A DNA stretch of 41,645 bases from Candidatus Magnetominusculus xianensis (GTDB lineage: Bacteria; Nitrospirota; Thermodesulfovibrionia; Thermodesulfovibrionales; Magnetobacteriaceae). The position numbers and the translations under genes were made by a program. Position 1 is the stretch's first letter. Each line of letters opens with the position of its first letter. This document shows, in pieces, positions 33,314-41,645 of this stretch. The notes beneath the pieces were generated by a model. It was not told the DNA's origin. It saw only the letters and a list, made by a program, of their open reading frames with translations, and did not search any database. Location: the NCBI GenBank assembly GCA_001541255.1, contig LNQR01000076.1, forward strand, positions 1-41,645. Direction: 5' to 3'.

Positions 33314-35779
33314 ATGTTTAAAATAGATGATTATATAGCTCATTACAACAAAAATATTCAGGCAACACATCCATTATCATCTCACCTTGAGGACGTTTCT
33401 GAAAAAGCTGGTGAGTTTGCTTCAAAGATAGGGTTAAAAGAATATGGTGAGATTATAGGTCTTTTACATGACATTGGAAAGGCAAGCGATGAATTTACCA
33501 AATATATAAAATCGGCTGAGGGCCTTATTGACTCTGATGCAGATGATTACGTAGATGCAGGTAAAATGAAGGGGAAGGTCGATCACTCTTCTGCTGGCGC
33601 GCAATTGATTTATCAAAATATTCCTCAGAAGGAAAAAAGAGATTTTTTACTTATAGCTGAGACATTGTCACTATGTATAGCATCTCATCATTCAGGGATG
33701 ATAGATTGCATCTCACCAGAGGGGAAAGACAGCTATTCAAAGCGCATGTTAAAAAATGAAATAAAAACACATGTCAATGAAGTGATCGCAAGGCTTGACG
33801 AAGAGAAGAGGGAACACATAACAAAACGCCTAAAATCTGAAGATTTTTCATTGAACCTCATAAAGCGTTTCAATGGATTAAGAACCGACAATGACAGCAA
33901 AGAAACCCTTGCTTTCAAGTGCGGTCTACTGGTACGGTTTCTATTCAGTTGTCTAATCGATGCAGATAGACTCAATACAGCAGATTTTGAAGTACCAGAC
34001 GCAGCAAAACTCAGAAATAATGTTAAATACAACAATTGGCCAGAGTTAAAAGACAGATTTGAAAATAATTTGATGGACTTTAGACCAGTTGGCATTAACG
34101 CTGTCCGTAATAATATTTCTCAAAAGTGTTATGAATTTTCCAATAGGCCAACCGGATTATATCAACTTACCGTACCAACCGGTGGGGGAAAAACATTAGC
34201 CAGTTTGAGATTTGCGCTGCATCATGCAAACAAACATAGTTTAGAAAGAATCATATATGTTGTGCCTTATACAACTATAATTGATCAGAACGCTGATGTG
34301 ATACGTAAAATTATTGAGACAGAAATAGATAAAGGGTTTATCGTACTGGAGCATCACTCTAATTTAATGCCAGAAAATGAGACGGCCAGACAGAAAGTCC
34401 TTTCTGAAAATTGGGATGCACCTATCGTTATGACAACAAATGTACAGGTGTTAGAGACCTTGTTTGGCTCTGGTACGAGAGGTGCACGCAGGATGCATCA
34501 GCTTGCAAAGGCAGTAATAATTTTTGATGAGATACAAAATTTACCTATAAGATGTGTGCATATGTTTAATACAGCGGTCAATTTTCTTATTAATAATTGT
34601 GGCTCTACAGTAGTATTGTGTACTGCCACTCAGCCGCTTTTGGATAGAATTGAACCAGTTCAGAGGGCATTAGATATTAAAGCAGAACAGCAGATGGTTT
34701 CTAACGCAGCAGAACTTTTTAGCGAATTAAAACGTGTCAATGTATATGACAGGACAAAAAGAGGTGGTTGGTCAGACGACGAGATTGTAGAGCTTGTAGG
34801 CAGACAGCTTTCTAAAGCCAGCAGCGTCCTAATTGTAGTCAATACGAAACGGTCTTCAAAACAGCTATATCAGAAGTGTAAGCAATCACTTGGTGTTGAT
34901 ACTTTTCATTTAAGCACGAATATGTGCCCAGCTCATCGCATGGATACATTAAATAAAGTAAAAGAACTACTGCCTAATAGTCCTGTTGTTTGTGTAAGCA
35001 CACAATTGATTGAAGCCGGAGTCGATATTTCCTTTGGTTCTGTCATTAGATGTTTAGCTGGGTTTGATTCGATAATGCAGGCGGCGGGCAGATGTAATCG
35101 TAATAATGAAATACAATCATTGGGTGATGTGATAATAGTAAATCCAAAGGAAGAAAATCTGGATAAACTTCCTGAGATCAACGAAGCCAAAAGGCAAGCA
35201 GAACGGGTTTTGAGAGAATTCAAAGAATATCCAGAACAATTTGACAACGATCTTTTGAGTCTCAAAGTGATCGAGCTGTATTACAGGTACTATTTTTATG
35301 ATCGAAAAGACGATATGTGTTATCCAGTTGACCACAAGTCTAAACTAGGGTTGGATGATGATTTATTTAATTTACTTTCATTAAACGGGCGGTCAGTGAA
35401 AGAATTTAGAAGAATAAATAAAGGACATCTACCAGAGATACCGTTAAGGCAAGCTTTTATGAGCGCTGCAAAATCATTTAAAGCGATTGACTCAAACACA
35501 AGAGGAATTGTTGTTCCATACGGTAGAGAGGGGAAGATGCTTATCGGTAAACTTTGCTCAGAGTTTAAAGCTGATCAATTATATAAATATCTTCGAGAGG
35601 CACAGCGATATTCGGTTAATATTTTTCATGATAAGTTAGGGAAAATGCTTACTAATGACATAATCCACGAAGTGCAAAAAGAGACAGAGATATATCATCT
35701 TGATGAGCGTTATTATTGTGATGATTTTGGATTAAGCGACGATGCTGTAAATGAAATGGAATTTTTAATGTCTGATTAA
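33314..35779 (+). CDS. cas3: CRISPR-associated helicase/nuclease Cas3
   Basis: The 821-residue protein has an N-terminal HD nuclease domain: His24 in SSHLEDVSEKAG, LLHDIGKAS with the H52-D53 pair, and DHSSAGA. A superfamily 2 helicase follows: Walker A TVPTGGGKTLASLRFAL near 287-300, Walker B IIFDEIQN near 402 (DEIQ rather than DEAH), CTATQP (motif III) and the C-terminal QAAGRCNRN (motif VI). It is recruited to DNA-bound Cascade to unwind and shred the target. AGGAG is 7 bases before the ATG. It is first in a complete type I-C operon and 14 bases before cas5. Composition is AT-rich (20-26 G+C in three hand-counted 60-base lines). Confidence 0.97.
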   Translation: MFKIDDYIAHYNKNIQATHPLSSHLEDVSEKAGEFASKIGLKEYGEIIGLLHDIGKASDEFTKYIKSAEGLIDSDADDYVDAGKMKGKVDHSSAGAQLIYQNIPQKEKRDFLLIAETLSLCIASHHSGMIDCISPEGKDSYSKRMLKNEIKTHVNEVIARLDEEKREHITKRLKSEDFSLNLIKRFNGLRTDNDSKETLAFKCGLLVRFLFSCLIDADRLNTADFEVPDAAKLRNNVKYNNWPELKDRFENNLMDFRPVGINAVRNNISQKCYEFSNRPTGLYQLTVPTGGGKTLASLRFALHHANKHSLERIIYVVPYTTIIDQNADVIRKIIETEIDKGFIVLEHHSNLMPENETARQKVLSENWDAPIVMTTNVQVLETLFGSGTRGARRMHQLAKAVIIFDEIQNLPIRCVHMFNTAVNFLINNCGSTVVLCTATQPLLDRIEPVQRALDIKAEQQMVSNAAELFSELKRVNVYDRTKRGGWSDDEIVELVGRQLSKASSVLIVVNTKRSSKQLYQKCKQSLGVDTFHLSTNMCPAHRMDTLNKVKELLPNSPVVCVSTQLIEAGVDISFGSVIRCLAGFDSIMQAAGRCNRNNEIQSLGDVIIVNPKEENLDKLPEINEAKRQAERVLREFKEYPEQFDNDLLSLKVIELYYRYYFYDRKDDMCYPVDHKSKLGLDDDLFNLLSLNGRSVKEFRRINKGHLPEIPLRQAFMSAAKSFKAIDSNTRGIVVPYGREGKMLIGKLCSEFKADQLYKYLREAQRYSVNIFHDKLGKMLTNDIIHEVQKETEIYHLDERYYCDDFGLSDDAVNEMEFLMSD

Positions 35780-35793
35780 TCTGGGAGGCGCAG

Positions 35794-36516
35794 ATGGTAA
35801 AACCAAACATTGTGGAATTCAAGGTAGAAGGAAAATATGCCCTTTTTACTGATCCACTTACAAAATTAGGTGGTGAGAAATGTTCATATCATATTCCCAC
35901 CTATGAGGCATTGAAAGGCATATTAAGCTCTGTTTATTGGAAGCCGACTTTCACATGGGTTATTGATGAGCTCAGGGTGATGAAACGCATAAAAACGCAA
36001 ACACGAGCTTCCAAGCCTATCATCTATAGCGGACAAGGTCATTCACTCGCTATTTATACCTATCTTAGTGATGTTGAATACCAGGTAAGGGCACATTTTG
36101 AATGGAACATGAATCGTCAGGACATGGCTGGAGACAGATGTGAGAATAAGCATCATGAAGTAGCCAAACGAATGATAGAAAAGGGAGGAAGACGGGACAT
36201 CTTTCTTGGCGCAAGAGAATGTCAGGGATATGTGACACCGTGCAGTTTTGGCGAAGGTAGGGGAGATTATGATGATTACGGCGAAATATCTTTTGGCATG
36301 ATGTTTCACGGGTTTGATTATCCAGATGAAATAGGCAGCAATGAATTCTATGCCAGACTTTGGCAACCCAAAATGAATGATGGGAAAGTACATTTTATTC
36401 GTCCTGACAAGTGTACTATCAAAAGGCTCGTAAGGCCAATGAAAGCCAACCCGCCCAAGTCGGTTGGATTAAATGAGGAGGGTTTACTCGATGAGTTGGA
36501 CACAAAAACTTTATGA
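35794..36516 (+). CDS. cas5c: Type I-C Cas5 (Cas5c/Cas5d), crRNA-processing nuclease
   Basis: The 240-residue protein has the RAMP-type N-terminus (VEFKVEGKYALFTDPLTKLGGEKCSYHIPTYEALKGIL) and the segment FLGARECQGYVTP characteristic of Cas5d. In type I-C, which lacks Cas6, Cas5c cuts the pre-crRNA in the repeat and caps the 5' end of the Cascade complex. GGGAGG precedes the ATG. The 3' end overlaps cas8c by 26 bases. Confidence 0.95.
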   Translation: MVKPNIVEFKVEGKYALFTDPLTKLGGEKCSYHIPTYEALKGILSSVYWKPTFTWVIDELRVMKRIKTQTRASKPIIYSGQGHSLAIYTYLSDVEYQVRAHFEWNMNRQDMAGDRCENKHHEVAKRMIEKGGRRDIFLGARECQGYVTPCSFGEGRGDYDDYGEISFGMMFHGFDYPDEIGSNEFYARLWQPKMNDGKVHFIRPDKCTIKRLVRPMKANPPKSVGLNEEGLLDELDTKTL

Positions 36517-38380
36517 TACGTATGAAAATTGCTCTGCGTTGATTGGCAAAATACCTGAAGATGATACTGTACCTCTTCTTCCGATTGGTCATACGACGCA
36601 GATGGCTCAGATCGAGATTGTAATCGATGATCGAGGGAACTTTAAACAGGCAAGAATTGTTAAAAAAGATGACGCCAGGACGATTATCCCATGTACTGAA
36701 AGTTCCGGTGGTAGAACAAGTGGTGAGTCACCACATCCCCTGTCGGATAAACTTCAGTATGTTGCAAATGATTACAAAGACTATGGTGGTGACAAAAAGC
36801 CTTATTCTAAATCTTATATAAATAATCTTGAGGCTTGGTGTGCATCGAATTACTGCCATGAAAAGGCAAAAGCGGTGTTGGAGTACGTCAATAAAGGAAC
36901 TGTTATAGAAGATTTAATTAACCATGGAATATTACATTGCGTAAAGGACGGCAAGTTACTACACATATGGGAAGGAGACGTAAAGGATAAGCCTGAAATC
37001 TTTTTTTTGATTAAGGGTAATTCTTCACAATCAGATGCCTTTATTCGATGGGAAGTCGAACATCATGGAAATCCTTGTTCAAAAACATGGCAGGATGATA
37101 CATTACGGGATAGTTGGATAAAATACTACTCATCTACCAAACAGAACAAGGCATTGTGTTATATCAAGGGGGATGAGTTATTGTCTGCCGATATGCATCC
37201 GGCAAAGATAAGAAATGATGGAGATAGCGCGAAGTTAATATCTTCAAACGATAAATATGGTTTTACATTTCGTGGACGTTTTACAGATGAGTTTGGTCAT
37301 CAGGTTTGTGGTGTTAGTTTTGAAGCAACACAAATGATTCATAATGCCTTGCGCTGGCTTATTGGTCGTCAAGGCTATCGTAATGGTGATCAGACAATAG
37401 TTGCATGGGCGACATCTGGTAAAGATGTTCCTAATCCTGTAGCAGATATGCCTGATGACCTTCCAAGCGATGATCCTGCAGCTTCAGTTTCAACAGCACA
37501 GGAGTTTGCTGTTAAGTTAAGGGATAAAATTCGTGGTTACAAGAAAGACTTGGGTGATACAAGCAGTATAGTTATTATGGGACTTGATTCTGCATCGCCA
37601 GGGCGTATGGCTATTACTTTTTACCGTGAACTTACAGGTTCAGAATTTATAGACCGTTTGGATAGTTGGCATGAAACCTGTACATGGGTTCATGAGTATG
37701 GTATAAAAGAAAAGAAAAAGTTGATATTTGAAGGGGCACCTGCACCAAAAGATATTGCAATAGCTGCCTACGGTATTAATGTTGATGATAAGTTAACAAA
37801 GGCAACAGTCGAGCGTCTTTTGCCTTGTATTATTGATGGAAGGCAAGTTCCTCTTGATATTGTTGTCTCGGCAGTTCGCCGTGCATGTAATCCGTTATCT
37901 ATGGAAACATGGCAATGGAATAAAACACTGAGTATTGCATGTGCTCTTTACAAAAAATTTTATGAGAAGGAGAAATATGATATGGCTTTAGATGAGAGTC
38001 GTAAAACAAGGGATTATTTGTATGGGCGGCTTTTGGCCGCCGCTGACAGCTTGGAAAATGTTGCATTATCTTTGACAGGAGAAAAGAGAGAAACTAATGC
38101 TGTGCGTTTAATGCAGCGTTTTTCTGACCATCCATACACCACATGGAAAACCATAGAGTTTTCATTGCTTCCTTACAGAATGCGGCTTGTAAGGGCAAAT
38201 AAATATTTGGCTGTAATAGATAAGGTGATGACTATGTTTGAACCGTCGGAGAATTTTATAAACGATAAACCGTTAAGTGGAGAATTCTTGTTAGGATACC
38301 ACTGTCAACGTGAGGTTTTAAAGCGTAAGAAAGGACAAGCTGAAGGCGGTGAGGATATAAATACAGAGGATGAGGGTTAA
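36491..38380 (+). CDS. cas8c: Type I-C Cascade large subunit Cas8c (Csd1)
   Basis: The 629-residue protein carries the Csd1 family pattern: SWTQKLYDTYENC at the N-terminus, VNKGTVIEDL, FRGRFTDEFGHQVCGVSFEATQMIHNALRWLI in the middle, MGLDSASPGRMAITFYREL, and a helical C-terminal part (LYGRLLAAADSLEN). Cas8c recognises the PAM, and an internal start often yields the small subunit Cas11c in this subtype. The ATG at 36491 has GAGGAGG about 8 bases upstream, so the longer in-frame start at 36473 is not used here. It lies inside the 3' end of cas5c, implying coupling. Confidence 0.95.
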   Translation: MSWTQKLYDTYENCSALIGKIPEDDTVPLLPIGHTTQMAQIEIVIDDRGNFKQARIVKKDDARTIIPCTESSGGRTSGESPHPLSDKLQYVANDYKDYGGDKKPYSKSYINNLEAWCASNYCHEKAKAVLEYVNKGTVIEDLINHGILHCVKDGKLLHIWEGDVKDKPEIFFLIKGNSSQSDAFIRWEVEHHGNPCSKTWQDDTLRDSWIKYYSSTKQNKALCYIKGDELLSADMHPAKIRNDGDSAKLISSNDKYGFTFRGRFTDEFGHQVCGVSFEATQMIHNALRWLIGRQGYRNGDQTIVAWATSGKDVPNPVADMPDDLPSDDPAASVSTAQEFAVKLRDKIRGYKKDLGDTSSIVIMGLDSASPGRMAITFYRELTGSEFIDRLDSWHETCTWVHEYGIKEKKKLIFEGAPAPKDIAIAAYGINVDDKLTKATVERLLPCIIDGRQVPLDIVVSAVRRACNPLSMETWQWNKTLSIACALYKKFYEKEKYDMALDESRKTRDYLYGRLLAAADSLENVALSLTGEKRETNAVRLMQRFSDHPYTTWKTIEFSLLPYRMRLVRANKYLAVIDKVMTMFEPSENFINDKPLSGEFLLGYHCQREVLKRKKGQAEGGEDINTEDEG

Positions 38381-38404
38381 TAACAATTAAAAAGGAGGAT
38401 TTTC

Positions 38405-39340
38405 ATGGAGACACTGAAGCACAAAGTTGATTTTGCAATCATTATAGGTGTAAACGGAGCAAACCCCAATGGTGATCCATTAAATAGCAATAGACCACGT
38501 ATCAATTATGATGGATATGGTGAGATATCCGATGTATGCATCAAAAGGAAAATAAGAAACCGTCTTATGGAGGCAAAGCATGAGATTTTTGTTCAGTCTG
38601 ATGATAACAGAGTAGATAAGCATAGGAGCTTAAAGTCAAGGTTTGATGCTTTTTTAGAATCAAATCCTAAGAAAAAAGAGATGGAAAAAGATGAAGATAT
38701 CTTAAGAAGTGAAACTTGTATAAAATGGATAGATGTCAGATCGTTCGGTCAAGTTTTTGCTTACAAAGGAAAAAGTAAAGGGAAAAAAGAAACAGACGAC
38801 AAGCAGGATGATAAGAAAGATGCTAGTGGTGTTTCTATTGGTATCCGTGGGCCTGTATCCATCCATTCGGCATTTAGCGTTACTCCAATACATGCCAATG
38901 TATCCAGCATACAGATTACAAAAAGTGTCAGCGGTGAGGGAGATGGAACAAAGAAGGCATCCGATACGATGGGAATGAAACATCGTGTCGATCATGGCCT
39001 ATATGTAAGCTATGGCGCAATAAATCCTAATCTTGCTGAAAAGACATTTTTTTCTGATGTTGATGCTGCTGCTATACATGAAGCGCTAAAACACTTATTA
39101 GATAACGATGCCTCTTCTGCCCGTCCAGAAGGGAGTATGGAAGTTATTGCAGTGCTGTGGTGGAAGCATAATTCTAAACATGGACAATATCCATCTGCTG
39201 TGGTTCATAGATCGCTGAATGTTGTGTCTAAGATTGATGAGCCAAAGAAGGTTGGGGATTACTCAGTGAGATTCAAAACGCTCGATGGACTTAACCCTGA
39301 AATATTCAATCCTAACAATATTTCCATCGAACCATTTTGA
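38405..39340 (+). CDS. cas7c: Type I-C Cascade backbone Cas7c (Csd2)
   Basis: The 311-residue protein forms the crRNA-binding backbone of Cascade. It shows DFAIIIGVNGANPNGDPLNSNRPR, the family's most typical start, then RSFGQVFAYKG, GIRGPVSIHSAFSVTPI, and DTMGMKHRVDHGLYVSYGAINPNLAEKT. A charged Lys/Asp-rich insertion lies near 122-140 (KGKSKGKKETDDKQDDKKD). AAAGGAGG lies before the ATG. The stop overlaps the cas4 start by one base (TGATG). Confidence 0.96.
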   Translation: METLKHKVDFAIIIGVNGANPNGDPLNSNRPRINYDGYGEISDVCIKRKIRNRLMEAKHEIFVQSDDNRVDKHRSLKSRFDAFLESNPKKKEMEKDEDILRSETCIKWIDVRSFGQVFAYKGKSKGKKETDDKQDDKKDASGVSIGIRGPVSIHSAFSVTPIHANVSSIQITKSVSGEGDGTKKASDTMGMKHRVDHGLYVSYGAINPNLAEKTFFSDVDAAAIHEALKHLLDNDASSARPEGSMEVIAVLWWKHNSKHGQYPSAVVHRSLNVVSKIDEPKKVGDYSVRFKTLDGLNPEIFNPNNISIEPF

Positions 39341-40029
39341 TGTTGTACGCTGAAGATGACCTGTTACCACTTTCAGCGTTGCAGCATCTGTTGTTTTGTG
39401 AGAGGCAGTGTGCGCTGATTCATATTGAGCAGGTGTGGGATGAGAATCTCTTCACGGCTGAGGGCAGGATATTGCATGAACAGGTTGACAGCGGCAAGTC
39501 TGAAAGCCGACGTGATATTAAAATATCTACCGGCGTTGTGCTCAGGTCGTTGGCGCTGGGGTTGTCAGGTAAGGCGGATGTTGTCGAGTTCCATAGAATC
39601 CGCAGCGATTCGAAACTAAAAGATGTTAAATGGCAACCCTTCCCTGTTGAGTATAAACGCGGTATTCCCAAAAAAGGTAATTACGATGTAGTTCAACTCT
39701 GCGCTCAGGCATTGTGTCTGGAGGAGATGCTTTGCGTCAAAATTGAACATGGGGCGATGTTCTATGGTAAGACAAAACGGCGACTCAACGTGTTATTTGA
39801 CGCTGCACTTCGACAGCTTACCGAAAAGACTGCGCTCAGGCTCCATCAATTGATAGATTCAGGGGCAACGCCCATGCCGCAGTTCGGCCCTAAATGTAAG
39901 AACTGCTCCCTCATTGAAATATGTATGCCGCAGAAGATGAAAAAGGGCAGCCCGGTTGAGCAGTATTTGAGAAAATATGTGGAAATCCCAGGTGACGGGG
40001 ATGTTGATGATATGGAGGCAGGGCGATGA
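39340..40029 (+). CDS. cas4: CRISPR adaptation exonuclease Cas4
   Basis: The 229-residue RecB-like nuclease trims pre-spacers and helps choose their PAM. It has an N-terminal Cys pair in LLFCERQCALIH, HEQVDSG, the nuclease-core segment FPVEYKRGIPKKGNYDVVQLCAQALCLEE, and the C-terminal Cys triad GPKCKNCSLIEICMP; together these give four Cys for an Fe-S cluster. The ATG at 39340 shares its A with the cas7 stop; an in-frame TTG one codon upstream is less likely. Base composition rises here compared with cas3-cas7. Confidence 0.95.
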   Translation: MLYAEDDLLPLSALQHLLFCERQCALIHIEQVWDENLFTAEGRILHEQVDSGKSESRRDIKISTGVVLRSLALGLSGKADVVEFHRIRSDSKLKDVKWQPFPVEYKRGIPKKGNYDVVQLCAQALCLEEMLCVKIEHGAMFYGKTKRRLNVLFDAALRQLTEKTALRLHQLIDSGATPMPQFGPKCKNCSLIEICMPQKMKKGSPVEQYLRKYVEIPGDGDVDDMEAGR

Positions 40030-41081
40030 AGAGACTATTAAATACCCTGTACGTTACGACACAAGGTGCGTATCTCACGAAAGAGGGCGAGACGGTTGTG
40101 GTCAAATCCGGCGATGATACGCTGGTAAAGCTGCCGGTGCATAATTTGGGCAGCATCGTGTGTTTCGGACAGGTGATGAGCAGTCCTGCCTTGATGGGGT
40201 TTTGTGCTGAGAGCGGCGTGTCGATAAGTTTTATGACTGAATATGGGCGGTTTCTTGCGAAGGTGCAGGGCCCGGTATCTGGCAATGTGCTATTACGGAG
40301 GGAGCAGTACCGTCGCGCTGACAACTGCGATGAGACATTAAAAATCGCAAGAGCGATGCTTACGGCGAAGTTCTCCAATTGTAGAACCGTACTTCGTCGC
40401 ATGTTAAGGGACCATTCGGAGGTACGCGGCGGCGTGGCAGCCGGGAAATTTAACATAGATGCAGTATCGAAGGTGGCTGACAGATTAGGCATGTCGATAG
40501 GGAAGCTTCAGCGTGTGGAATCGCTTGAAGAGATAAGGGGGGTTGAGGGAGACGCTGCACACAGTTATTTCGGTGTCTTTGACAATTTGATTATTGCGCA
40601 AAAGGAGGAGTTCTATTTCAGGGAAAGGAGCAGGCGTCCGCCGATGGACAATGTCAACTGCCTGTTATCGTTTTTATACACGATTGTGTTGCATGACATA
40701 CGTTCGGCATGTGAGGCGGTGGGGTTGGACCCTGCGGTAGGGTATATACACCGTGACAAGCCGGGGCGTCCTGGGCTTGCGCTGGATTTACTTGAGGAGT
40801 TTAGGCCATACCTTGCTGACAGGCTTGTAGTAAGTCTGATAAATCTGGGACAGGTGCGGGCGTCTGGGTTTAGGAAACAGGAAGCGGGTGGGGTGTTAAT
40901 GGATGACGAGACAAGGAAAGCAGTTCTCATTGCATATCAAAAGAGGAAGCAGGAGGAGTTGACGCATCCTTTTTTAAATGAAAAAGTAGCGGTTGGGTTG
41001 CTGTTTCATGTGCAGGCGATGTTATTAGCGAGGTATATTCGTCAGGATTTAGATGGATATCCGCCGTTCATCTGGAAGTAG
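40026..41081 (+). CDS. cas1: CRISPR adaptation integrase Cas1 (type I-C)
   Basis: The 351-residue integrase inserts new spacers at the leader end of the array together with Cas2. Family landmarks: NTLYVTTQGAYLTKEGETVVV at the N-terminus, SCEVRGG-like HSEVRGGVAAGK, IRGVEGDAAHSYFGVFD with the catalytic Glu, and GLDPAVGYIHRDKPGRPGLALDLLEEFRPYLADR with the catalytic His and Asp/Glu positions. The length matches type I-C Cas1. The ATG overlaps the cas4 stop by 4 bases (ATGA). cas2 starts 7 bases after its stop. Confidence 0.97.
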   Translation: MKRLLNTLYVTTQGAYLTKEGETVVVKSGDDTLVKLPVHNLGSIVCFGQVMSSPALMGFCAESGVSISFMTEYGRFLAKVQGPVSGNVLLRREQYRRADNCDETLKIARAMLTAKFSNCRTVLRRMLRDHSEVRGGVAAGKFNIDAVSKVADRLGMSIGKLQRVESLEEIRGVEGDAAHSYFGVFDNLIIAQKEEFYFRERSRRPPMDNVNCLLSFLYTIVLHDIRSACEAVGLDPAVGYIHRDKPGRPGLALDLLEEFRPYLADRLVVSLINLGQVRASGFRKQEAGGVLMDDETRKAVLIAYQKRKQEELTHPFLNEKVAVGLLFHVQAMLLARYIRQDLDGYPPFIWK

Positions 41082-41088
41082 GAGGAAA

Positions 41089-41376
41089 ATGCTGGTATTA
41101 ATAAGTTATGACGTATCCGTGGAGGGAGATGGAAAGAGGAGATTGAGGAGGGTAGCGAAGACATGTCAGGACTATGGTCAGCGGGTGCAGTATTCAGTGT
41201 TTGAGTGCATCGTTGACCCTGCGCAGTGGACGCACCTGCGGCAACGGTTGATAGAAGAGATAGATAAAGACTGTGACAGTTTAAGGTTCTATTTTTTGGG
41301 ATCGAATTGGAAGCACCGGATAGAGCACATAGGGGCAAAGGGCACATATGACCAGGAAGGACCGCTGATATTTTAA
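41089..41376 (+). CDS. cas2: CRISPR adaptation protein Cas2
   Basis: The 95-residue ferredoxin-fold protein bridges two Cas1 dimers. It begins MLVLISYDVSVEGDGKRRLRRVAK, then CQDYGQRVQYSVFECIVDPAQW, and ends with an extended RFYFLGSNWKHRIEHIG part as in type I-C. AGGAGG at 41080-41085 supports the ATG at 41089. The frame is open to an ATG at 41053 inside cas1, but that would add 12 residues before the conserved start. The CRISPR leader follows. Confidence 0.96.
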   Translation: MLVLISYDVSVEGDGKRRLRRVAKTCQDYGQRVQYSVFECIVDPAQWTHLRQRLIEEIDKDCDSLRFYFLGSNWKHRIEHIGAKGTYDQEGPLIF

Positions 41377-41555
41377 CATGCGAACCCCAAGCGAACATAC
41401 TTATGCAAGAATGGTTCGCGCAGATAATAATATGTTATAAAACAAAGGGTTATAAGAATGATCTTTGACAACTCTGGACTATAAGACATAAATATGTCTA
41501 AGTCAGCGGAAAGTACGCATAAGAACCTTGACTATCAACATTTTACAAGGCGACC
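41377..41555 (+). promoter_or_regulatory. CRISPR leader
   Basis: An AT-rich 179-base stretch lies between cas2 and the first repeat, with no ORF. GCGAAC occurs twice (41380-41385 and 41391-41396) and inverted as GTTCGC (41414-41419). A perfect TTGACA at 41465-41470 is followed after 18 bases by TAAATA (41489-41494), a possible promoter for the array. The last bases, GGCGAC, form a palindrome with the start of the first repeat. Confidence 0.7.
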
Positions 41556-41645
41556 GTCGCCCCTCATGCGGGGGCGTGGATTGAAACAAATCAACCACAA
41601 ACCCTGACTACGTAATAGGCGTCGCCCCTCATGCGGGGGCGTGGA
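41556..41645 (+). CRISPR. Type I-C CRISPR array, beginning only
   Basis: Repeat 1 occupies 41556-41587 (32 bases). It starts GTCGCCCCTCATGC and ends GGATTGAAAC, the usual type I-C end, with a CGCCCC/GGGGCG stem. Spacer 1 is 41588-41620 (33 bases). Repeat 2 starts at 41621 and is cut by the window edge after 25 bases identical to repeat 1. The array runs on beyond the window in the same direction as the cas genes. Confidence 0.95.

Noticed and set aside
36302..36317. parS-like sequence inside cas5c
   Set aside because: Only the left half (TGTTTCACG) matches; the right half does not complete the palindrome.
33314..41376. A novel or hybrid CRISPR subtype
   Set aside because: Gene order and all seven proteins fit canonical type I-C, and the repeat ends in the usual GGATTGAAAC.
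41377..41555. A new accessory gene between cas2 and the array
   Set aside because: No open frame with a start and ribosome site; the stretch behaves as a normal leader.

Overview
This is a bacterial chromosome segment with tightly packed, often overlapping genes. The gene set is a heme/siroheme operon, folate and one-carbon genes of Wood-Ljungdahl type (folD, MetV-like, CooC, a RACo-like activator), many PAS histidine kinases, a LapA/LapB-like TPR protein and a type I-C CRISPR-Cas locus. It suggests an anaerobic or microaerophilic Gram-negative bacterium, perhaps in or near the Nitrospirota. The assignment rests on gene content and protein flavour only. No rRNA or tRNA gene was found.

Layout. 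(1) 1-1807: the 3' part of a PAS histidine kinase, a broken IS3-type transposase and an inverted repeat. (2) 1808-7039: the operon serS-hemC-cobA/hemD-mnmE, starting from an apparently leaderless promoter and ending in a hairpin with a T tract. (3) 7108-9600: an unknown secreted protein, an 8-bp tandem repeat and a second PAS histidine kinase on the minus strand. (4) 9619-20790: a long plus-strand series of CBM48 protein, 12-codon ORF, nadD, rsfS, LapA/LapB-like TPR protein, a perfect parS palindrome, a three-gene phosphorelay, RACo-like protein and mutL. (5) 20832-23760: an AT-rich minus-strand sensor kinase and REC-PP2C phosphatase behind a sigma-54-like element. (6) 24030-27556: the minus-strand operon cooC-fau-folE-folD-metV. 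(7) 27620-28680: a lone gspG and a hicBA pair. (8) 28723-33096: a minus-strand run of heme-copper-oxidase-like subunit, APC permease, DedA protein and Fe-S flavoprotein. (9) 33245-41645: cas3-cas5c-cas8c-cas7c-cas4-cas1-cas2, leader and the first repeats of a CRISPR array.

How it fits together. FolD, the MetV-like protein, CooC and the RACo-like protein are accessory or methyl-branch parts of the acetyl-CoA pathway, although no CODH/ACS or MetF gene lies in the window. HemC and CobA/HemD supply uroporphyrinogen III and precorrin-2, the route to siroheme and corrinoids, and corrinoids are what RACo-type proteins reactivate. The parS site implies that this segment lies in the origin-proximal part of the chromosome.

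The observations most worth following are: the parS site; three promoters whose -10 element lies 5-10 bases from a start codon that has no Shine-Dalgarno sequence; the oxidase-like subunit that lacks the helix-VII His pair; the LapA-LapB-like fusion; and the composition break between the interference and adaptation halves of the cas operon. I found no clearly new defence or mobile system. The CRISPR-Cas locus is a canonical type I-C.
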